NCBI RefSeq assembly: GCF_027579695.1
Contig: NC_083569.1
Coordinates: 74,679,649 to 74,743,648, forward strand
Length of the DNA stretch: 64,000 nt
From: Neoarius graeffei
Taxonomy: Eukaryota > Chordata > Actinopteri > Siluriformes > Ariidae
Direction of reading: 5' to 3'
The translations under genes were made by a program, and so were the position numbers. The notes beneath the pieces are model-generated. The model saw nothing but the letters and a program-made list of their open reading frames with translations. It was not told where the DNA came from and ran no database searches. Below, piece after piece: positions 56,823 to 64,000 of this stretch. Within the stretch, counting starts at the first letter, position 1. Each line of letters begins with the position of its first letter.

Positions 56823-57387
56823 AATAATAACAATACAGTAAATAATTCTATTTCACAACTGTAGTAATCCATATTATGTCGAGAACCGCTCAAGAAAGTA
56901 AAGAGAAATGACATCCATCATTACTTTAAGACATGAAGTGACTTTTAACTCATAAAAATAAAGAAAAGCCATTGAATTAGAAGGTATGTCCAAACTTTTG
57001 CCTGGTACTTTATGGTGAAGTATTAGGTCTTACAAAGAGATATAAAGGAAACACATTATTGCTGTATTTACATGACCAGGGTGAAAGGACACAAATCCAA
57101 TTTTCTGCCTTAATGTGACACAGATTTTTAAGGCTATGCCGACAAAAAAATCCAATCTTTTCAAATCAGACTTGAGCGACTGTTATATGTGGCCCTTGCT
57201 GGGATACATGTCTGATGAGTGGCCATGTGACATGAATGAGAACAGTCAGATCGGACTTCATATGGCTTTTTCCAAACGCGTATCATTGTCATCGTTATCA
57301 TCCGGTGTTGGTAGCGCAGCAAAACAACAATGTAGAACAGCAACAACAGTGACTGTGTTGTATATTCAGTGGAAGGATGGGGAATCA

Positions 57388-57810
57388 AGGCGGCATGGTG
57401 GTGTAGTGGTTAGCACTGTCAGCTCACAGCAAGAAGGTCCGGGTTCGAGCCCTGTGGCTGGCGAGGGCCTTTCTGTGTGGAGTTTGCATGTTCTCCCCGT
57501 GTCCGCGTGGGTTTCCTCCGGGTGCTCCGGTTTCCCCCACAGTCCAAAGACATGCAGGTTAGGTTAACTGGCGACTCTAAATTGAGCGTAGGTGTGAATG
57601 TGAGTGTGAATGGTTGTGTGTGTCTATGTGTCAGCCCTGTGATGACCTGGCGACTTGTCCAGGGTGTACCCCGCCTTTCGCCCGTAGTCAGCTGGGATAG
57701 GATCCAGCTTGCCTGCGACCCTGTACAGGATAAGCAGCTACTGATAACAGATGGATGGATGGATGGATGGATGGATGGATGGATGGATGGATGGATGGAT
57801 GGATGGATGG
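57388..57810 (+). mobile_element. tRNA-headed SINE with (GGAT)n tail
   Basis: This is a full-length plus-orientation copy ending in gataagcagctactgataac and a (GGAT)n run of about 62 bp (57,750-57,811). Short flanks ggaatcaa (about 57,380-57,387 and 57,814-57,821) look like the target duplication. The tail type matches the 364-725 and 11,057-11,428 copies. Confidence 0.9.
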
Positions 57811-58526
57811 ATGAGGAATCAATCAACCAATTAATCAACCAACCAACTTTATTAAAGTGTCAAACTTATAGCCAGCCACAAGTAGTCTTATGCGTGACTT
57901 AAAGGAAGATACAGAATTTGCTTTCCTATCATTACGATCTAGTTTTGACTGCAAATATGGGCCAAAGTATCTAAGTGAAAATTGGGGAAATTGGCCATTT
58001 GGGGAATCGATCATATGACAATAAACACTTTGAAGCAAAACTGGAAGGAACCAAGCAGTGTTTCAAACAATCACCTTTGAATTCTAGGTGCGCATGTGAG
58101 ACCTTGGGAGGGACAGGTGAGCTCACATTAAAGACAGATATAGATCACATCATGACAGACAGATCCGATCTGCATCAAAAAAATCCTAATTGTGCAAAGA
58201 TGCCTGTAATGTAACTCGATAAATTTTACTTGCCCCCTTTAATGTGCTCTTGCCCCTTTATGCCTATCCAATAACTAAATGCATACCACTGCATAAATCT
58301 ACTCAATGGCTTTGCCCAGTGAAGCTCAAACAAACTCAACACACTCTATAATGCTGAAAAAAAAATCATAAGCTCTCTGCATTCAATCAGTCGACAGCAG
58401 TGCTTATGAATATGATGGCAGAGGCACGTGCTTCAGATGCTAATCAGATGTTTCTACCATAGTCCTCTTGAGCTTCTGGGCCACTGTCATGTTTTTGTTG
58501 TTTTCCGAACAGTAAGCCCATGTGGA

Positions 58527-58605
<79 letters not shown>

Positions 58606-58865
58606 CTGTGTTTGAGTGTGTATCTCATCAGAAATCTGCACCAGGCCTCTATTTAGATGACAAACAAAACAGACGTGACCTTTCAGTTCGAGAGCAGATA
58701 AAAAAAAGAGAGAGCGAGAGATGGATGGAAGGATATTTTGAATGCACAATGTTAATAATGTCAAAAATTGATACAGTATTCCAGGAAACTGAAGTAGAGT
58801 TGCAGAATAAGCCATAGAGAGGCTTCTGAAATGGCGAGGAAGATAGAGTGTGATGAATGATACGC

Positions 58866-58908
<43 letters not shown>

Positions 58909-59310
58909 ATTCTAACCAACAGTGTTGATAGCTGTGAAGAGTGTGTTTCTGCCTCTACATGGCTGTGTGTGTGTGTGTGTATCAGGACCAGGCAATTGTG
59001 CAATTGCTACGGTTGATAATAGCTCAGCACTCGAGCAATGTACCTCACTTTAAACTCTCTCACACACACAAAACTGTTATGGCGAATATGTAATGACGAC
59101 ATGGGCAGGATTCAAAAACGAGTGTTGAGTTAAACTGAGCTCCATAATGATGTCCATCACCTTATAGTGGAAACATACTGTATGCATACAGTTACATATG
59201 TGTGCAGACATTGAGCTTACATTCAGAAGTTATCATCCCGATAAAGTGCTTTTATTTCCATTATGTGCAAATTTTTCTATGGCTGTTGTTCAGCTTATTT
59301 AAATAATCTT

Positions 59311-60195
59311 GGCTGGCTTTTTCATGGTAGATCAGGTATATTCCATTCAGCTAGCATGATACTGAACGAGTCAAAGACGAGTAGCTGAATGGAATATACC
59401 ACGAAAAAAAGCCATTATTATTATTATTATTATTATTGGGCGGCACGGTGGTGTAGTGGTTAGCGCCGTCGCCTCACAGCAAGAAGGTCCGGGTTCGAAC
59501 CCCGTGGCCGGCGAGGGCCTTTCTGTGTGGAGTTTGCATGTTCTCCCCGTGTCCGCGTGGGTTTCCTCCGGGTGCTCCGGTTTCCCCCACAGTCCAAAGA
59601 CATGCAGGTTAGGTTAACTGGTGACTCTAAATTGAGCGTAGGTGTGAATGTGAGTGTGAATGGTTGTCTGTGTCTATGTGTCAGCCCTGTGATGACCTGG
59701 CGACTTGTCCAGGGTGTACCCCGCCTTTCACCCGTAGTCAGCTGGGATAGGCTCCAGCTTGCCTGCGACCCTATAGAACAGGATAAAGCGGCTACAGATA
59801 ATGAGATGAGATGAAATTATTATTATTCATATACATTCCTTTCGGGTATTCAACGCGTCTTTCTCTTTCAAAATTCTCTCAAAATCTTTGGTATTTAACG
59901 CAGCAAACCTGGCGGCCATGTTTGTTTACAAATTGTCACAGTCGCTCGCTAGCACGGACGTTTTACGTCTCTGACGTGTGACGTCATGTTGTCTTGACAA
60001 CCGTGCAATATCATAAACCATATTCGACGCTCATTCTCCATTGGGTAGAGTGACGTAATACACACAGGCTAAGCGATATGCTAACAATATTGCATTCTGT
60101 CAAACCAAATGAATGAAACCCGCTAGAAGGGAATAGAACACATGTTTTTATTCCATTGAAAAAGTGTCCTGCATGTATAATAATAAACTTTATTA
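59311..60195 (+). repeat. Dispersed repeat family H, copy 3, with terminal hairpin and SINE
   Basis: It begins with a hairpin (59,313-59,412: ctttttcatggta, then tatattccattcagctagca and the complements), then (ATT)n, a SINE at 59,438-59,815, more (ATT)n, and the shared body (ggcggccatgtttgtttaca; gtagagtgacgtaatacaca; agcgatatgctaacaatatt). It ends near 60,180. Confidence 0.68.
59438..59815 (+). mobile_element. tRNA-headed SINE in an ATT tract
   Basis: This is a full-length plus-orientation copy with (ATT)n on both sides, so the target duplication is within the microsatellite. The head with ggcggcacggtggtgtagtg and the box B gggttcgaacc are among the best preserved in the window. Confidence 0.92.
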
Positions 60196-60522
60196 AACAT
60201 TATTAAGTTGATCTTTAAGGAAGTATACAATTTCAAACGTGCTATTTTGTAGTTGAATTATGTTGTATTAAAATTTACAATAATTAAAATAATTAAACAG
60301 AAGACACAAATTGCAGACACAATCCATCTGTTTCAATTAATCATAATGTGCAAGAGCTGGCCACTTACTGTAGCTGGGTTCCGTAGTTAGCACCAACACG
60401 TAACCTAACAATCTTCATATCATGCATATTGTTCCCATGGTAACCATGAAGGTCATGTGAAATCATGTGGATGTCTTACTTGTATGACAGGTTGGAATAA
60501 TGGGGGGAATATCAACTAAACC

Positions 60523-61071
60523 TACAGTACTGTGCAAAAGTCTTAGGCACCCTATTTTTTTTTCCAAACAGACTTTATCGATTTCTATTTTATGACTTCT
60601 ACATTATCGAGTCAGCACAAAAACATTTTAGAGTCCAAACGTTTGTTTTCCAGAACAAAATTAAATGTTACAGAAAAAAAAGTGTGTGTATCCGAGTAGG
60701 ATATTACATAAGAGAGCACTTTTCAGATTAAAAAAGAAAACATAATGAAGGCTGCTGGGTTTTGGTGCAAAATGAAGAAGCGAGTGTGAGAGTCAGAGTG
60801 TCCAGGAGAACTGTGGCTGCTTCTGTAAGATGCTCACTAAAACCTACAGCTCATTTCCGCATAAAACTGCACTCATTGTACCGGAGACTACTATTTTTTT
60901 TTAAGCAAAGTGTCGTCTCACACCAAATATTGACTTTGTTTGATTTATTATAGTTTACTGCTATTTATAGAATTATTTTTAATGTTGAAACATTTCATTT
61001 CATTATTTTTAAGCCATTTTTAGTCTACAGCATTTCTTTACACGTTCCTAAGACTTTTGCACAGCACTGTA
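60523..61071 (+). mobile_element. Deleted Tc1-like element with transposase C-terminus
   Basis: The ends cagtactgtgcaaaagtctt and the complement-type ctaagacttttgcacagcac have TA at 60,523-60,524 and 61,070-61,071. The internal frame at 60,810-60,900 (RRTVAASVRCSLKPTAHFRI) resembles the C-terminal end of a Tc1 transposase; everything before it is deleted. It is about 545 bp and non-autonomous. Confidence 0.78.
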
Positions 61072-61808
61072 GCTCACTTGCATTAGCCGGCTATTAAATT
61101 ATAAATTATTTACCTACTACTGTATAACACTATCATTTCAGTATTGACTTCAATAAGATTATATTTATCAGCTGCCAGTACACTGAAGGACTATCACTAC
61201 AGTAGCTAAACATTGTCTACATAACCGAGATGGACTCTTGGTTTCTCAACAGTTCTCTGATGACTAATGTTTCTAGTTTTTTTTTCCAGAAGTTGGACTT
61301 GACAGGAAAAATCTTCTATTGTAAATGTTAAAAGAGTTGCTAGCTGGTTTCACAGTGCAGCATATCTGGGATCCTCAAAGGCCCTTTTGCAAGGATAATC
61401 ACCTCTAGGTGAAAAGCTGATTCGCAAGGACACATACTGATTAAGGATGAAACTTTATTTTAAAATATTCAGTATCTGGGCGAGTCTTAAAAAACTGAAC
61501 GATGTAATAGTAACCAAGAATCGCATGACTAGCATGGTTGTTGGAAAGTTTTGTGGCAGCAGGTTATGAGGGTTTGCTCTTTGCTTTGCATCAAGACACG
61601 TTCACTATTGGAGCATCTGCAAGGCTTAAAGCGATTCAACTTGGTTTATTTTTTATGCATACAGTTTTGTGCAAGCATTTCAATTTAAAACAAAAAGACA
61701 TTTCACCACCCTCATTAGCATCTCATGATGTAATAACGCGACAGTGTTTTTAGCCCAATGTCATGGTAAATGTGGAAATGATTTGACACATCTGGACAAA
61801 CTGAGGTG

Positions 61809-62206
61809 GGACGGCACGGTGGTGTAGTGGTTAGCACCGTCGCCTCACAGCAAGAAGGTTCTGGGTTTGAGCCCATTGGCTGATAGGGGCCTTCCTGTGT
61901 GGAGTTTGCATGTTCTCCCCGTGTCTGCATGGGTTTCCTCCAGGTGCTCCGGTTTCAACAGTCCAATGACATGCGGTTAGGTTAACTGGTTACTCTAAAT
62001 TGCCCAGAGATGGGATGCAACCTGTAGAGAGTCCCATCGTCTCCACTCTCTTGTGTTTCCATGGAACAAGATCCTCCCAGGCCAAGCAGTGTGCATCAGC
62101 ATTGCGAACTGATCACCACTTGAAACAAATTCCTAGCGAAAGGTTCCAAGGTCATAGCACCCTGCACCTTGATCTTGGAAAGGATGCTCAACCTCAAGCT
62201 ACGACT
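61809..62206 (+). mobile_element. Chimeric SINE: standard head, foreign 3' half
   Basis: The 5' half (61,809-62,002) is the usual SINE from head to gactctaaattg-type core (slightly decayed). At about 62,003 the sequence switches to some 204 bp with no resemblance to the SINE (cccagagatgggatgcaacc onward). The whole 398 bp is enclosed by one perfect 13-bp duplication, acaaactgaggtg (61,796-61,808 and 62,207-62,219), so both halves were inserted as one retroposed molecule. An open frame of 71 codons runs through the foreign part (62,000-62,215), without known similarity. Confidence 0.88.
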
Positions 62207-62330
62207 ACAAACTGAGGTGCTTTTTAACCCATCTCATATACAGGTTTGTTTCTGCTTTGAAAAGATAAGAGGCTAATTTTAATTACAGCTACAAAGTGTA
62301 CAGCTTACTATATGGGAACATTATGAGTAC

Positions 62331-62697
62331 AATCCAACCATTATCCGTAACCACTTATCCTGTGCAGGGTCGCAGGCAAGCTGGCACCTATCCCAGCTGA
62401 CTACGGGCGAGAGGCGGGGTACACCCTGGACAAGTCACCAGGTCATCACAGGGCCGACACATAGAGACAAACAACCATTCACACTCACATTCACACCTAC
62501 GCTCAATTTAGAGCCACCAATTAACCTAACCTGCATGTCTTTGGACTGTAGGGGAAACCGGAGCACCCGGAGGAAACCCACGCGGACACGGGGAGAACAT
62601 GCAAACTCCGCACAGAAAGGCCCCCATCAGCCACTGGGCTCGAACCCGGACCTTCTTGCTGTGAGGCGACAGTGCTAACCACTACACCACTGTGTCG
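62331..62697 (-). mobile_element. tRNA-headed SINE, full length
   Basis: This minus-orientation copy has its head at the right (ccactgtgtcgcccct). The tail region reads ccattatccgtaaccactta and lacks the ATGAG repeats. No clear duplication is visible. Confidence 0.88.
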
Positions 62698-63061
62698 CCC
62701 CTCATGGAAATCTGCATTCTGAAAAGACTTAAATATTCAAACTTTCCAAAAAAAAAGTTTTTACACCCACACGACAATTCGGTAAAGCAATGTTTTGCAA
62801 AACTGAAATGGAAATACATTTTTAGTCACATGCATGACATGACAAACAAATGGAAATGCTACCTTTCTGAATACAAAGCCTTCTATAAGGACTATTGCGA
62901 GAGGTGAAAACCCAGCTTCAATCACATATCAGGTAATGGAAACACAGACCAACTGCGTTGTAAAAAGATTTTTAAATATCACTTCTGTTGTGTGCAAAAC
63001 TGTAGCTGAAACCCAGCAAGTGACCACGAATGTGCGTTTCTGTGTGAGTGTATGTACTCAC

Positions 63062-63154
63062 TTTGTCCAACTTTGAGCACCACCTTCATGCCTTGTGTGG
63101 CACACACTCCTCCTCTCATGCTCTCCAGCCCCTGACGCGTGCCGTCTGACGTGG
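63062..63154 (-). CDS. efnb3: Ephrin-B3, exon ending the receptor-binding domain
   Basis: On the minus strand, a pyrimidine-rich acceptor (ctcctcttcctcag) is followed by 93 coding bases and an aaa|gtgagt donor. The peptide (A)TSDGTRQGLESMRGGVCAT then QGMKVVLKVGQ is the last strand of the ephrin receptor-binding domain. It contains the conserved Cys of GGVC, which is disulphide-bonded in ephrins. The text ESMRGGVCATQGMKVVLKVGQ fits ephrin-B3 (human ESLQGGVC.TRGMKVLLRVGQ) better than B1 or B2, which have ENREGGVC.TRTMKI or DNQEGGVCQTRAMKI. It begins with two bases of the Ala codon and ends with one base, fitting the linker exon. Upstream exons lie beyond the window. Confidence 0.93.
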
Positions 63155-64000
63155 CTGAGGAAGAGGAGCAGACAGAAGAACACACATGTGAGGATGGAAG
63201 TTATAGCCACAGCTATTATACAGTATTCAGCCATTAAGAACTACACTGATCAGTGAATTTCTGTGCATGAATTTATGAGACTGAGCACACACGCATTCTC
63301 CTGGTAGATTTCACCCTCTGCTGTAATGACACACACACACCTCATTCACGCACAGTCATTCAGCAGCACTGAGTCACAGTTCTCACATTTAAAATTCGCA
63401 CACAGGGAGTACACAAATAATCAGCGCAGGGTTGCAGAACTAAAAAAAAAAAAAAATGTTCTCGTTTAGAGCTTCCCTGGAGGACATTCATTTCCTGGAG
63501 TGTAACCCACACCACACACACACACCTTGACCTGGTCAGTGAGATGCTGAAGTGGGCCAGCATGACGCAGAGGTGAACCTGACTGCACCTGGCTTACTGG
63601 AGGACTAAACAATGCTTAAAGCAAGCCTCAGCCAGGCCGTGAATACTGACTGTTAAAGGACAGGGTGTCCTTGGTGCAACTTTAATAAGCAGGAGAAAAA
63701 TGGAGAGCAAGAGAGAGAGAGAGAGAGAGAGAGAGAAATGTACTTATATACACACATTAATATAGCGCTTATTTACTGATGGCTGGAGAGATAGAGAATG
63801 AAATGAGATCGGAGAAAGGTGAGGCACTCATCCACTGTCCCTCTCTTTCTCTCTTTATCTGAGTCTCTACTGGAAAGTGCTATGTTTTTTTCCATTTAAA
63901 AAGAAACCACTGCAGCTCGGAGTTCAAATAGGGCCTGAGGGCGTCACACACTCGCCAAGGATCCACCCGATAAAAAAGAAAGTCGCACACACGCACGCAC
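63155..64000 (-). other. efnb3: Part of the preceding efnb3 intron
   Basis: Intron upstream of the 63,062-63,154 exon, running off the window. It has short CA runs (63,330-63,341; 63,514-63,525; 63,985-64,000) and a (GA)n at about 63,711-63,736. No exon is visible here. Confidence 0.75.

Larger units (their letters stand above)
54978..57007 (+). mobile_element. Mariner/Tc1-type non-autonomous element, copy 2, expanded
   Basis: The ends taccagttaaaagtttgtgc and the complement-type caaacttttgcctggta have TA at both borders. Compared with the copy at 22,770-23,300 (opposite orientation), the sequence is interrupted twice: by the satellite array (55,257-56,322) and by a MITE (56,403-56,822). Without these it is about 550 bp. 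No transposase. Confidence 0.78.
54815..63061 (-). other. efnb3: efnb3 intron between domain-end exon and linker exon
   Basis: The intron is 8,247 bp with a gtgagt donor at 63,061 and a tag acceptor at 54,815. It holds a mariner-type element with satellite and MITE, several SINEs, repeat family H and a small mariner remnant. Gaps without recognised repeats: 57,008-57,377, 57,813-59,310 (with (GT)n of about 72 bp at 58,531-58,602 and (GA)n at 58,870-58,906), 60,196-60,522, 61,072-61,795 and 62,698-63,061. Confidence 0.82.

Noticed and set aside
57419..57902. Recurring 80-140 residue frames with [16 protein letters not shown] or [17 protein letters not shown]
   Set aside because: They occur at every SINE copy on either strand and are chance frames through the SINE core, not genes.

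Overview
This window is vertebrate nuclear DNA, almost certainly from a teleost fish. The evidence is an ephrin-B gene with introns of several kilobases, very dense Tc1-type DNA transposons, a tRNA-derived SINE family with fish-typical sequence, and long CA/GT and TA microsatellites. The repeat set made me think of an otophysan, perhaps a catfish, but that is recall and not proof. No bacterial-style operons, rRNA, functional tRNA genes or CRISPR arrays are visible.

Right part (about 45,100-64,000): the 3' half of an ephrin-B3 gene (efnb3) on the minus strand. I can place three coding exons with splice sites and compatible phases: the end of the receptor-binding domain (63,062-63,154), a 69-bp linker micro-exon (54,746-54,814), and the terminal exon with membrane segment, cytoplasmic tail and PDZ ligand (48,370-48,797). 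The earlier exons lie beyond 64,000. A transposon-poor, microsatellite-rich stretch below 48,370 is the probable 3' UTR. The introns hold a LINE 3' end, a Tc1 element with an uninterrupted transposase, a tandem satellite inside a mariner-type element, a chimeric SINE and several ordinary SINEs.

Left and middle (1-45,000): no host gene that I can support. It is transposon-rich intergenic DNA. One tRNA-headed SINE family has 17 recognisable copies across the window, most with 8-13 bp target-site duplications. There are at least six Tc1/mariner families. Elements are repeatedly nested: Tc1 in Tc1 (2,073-4,140), Tc1 in an old SINE (17,310-19,240), SINE in Tc1 (42,788-44,754), and a four-element stack (36,312-40,148).

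Three elements are flanked by TTAA and begin with AG: 5,880-6,956, 16,133-17,017 (a long foldback) and 32,168-33,911. The last is the most interesting object in the window. It keeps a THAP zinc-finger first exon reading inward from one end, and a spliced first exon resembling fish 'P2X7-like' multicopy proteins reading inward from the other. Each is preceded by a CACGTG/TGACGT promoter-like patch. This suggests an internally deleted, two-gene, Kolobok-like transposon.
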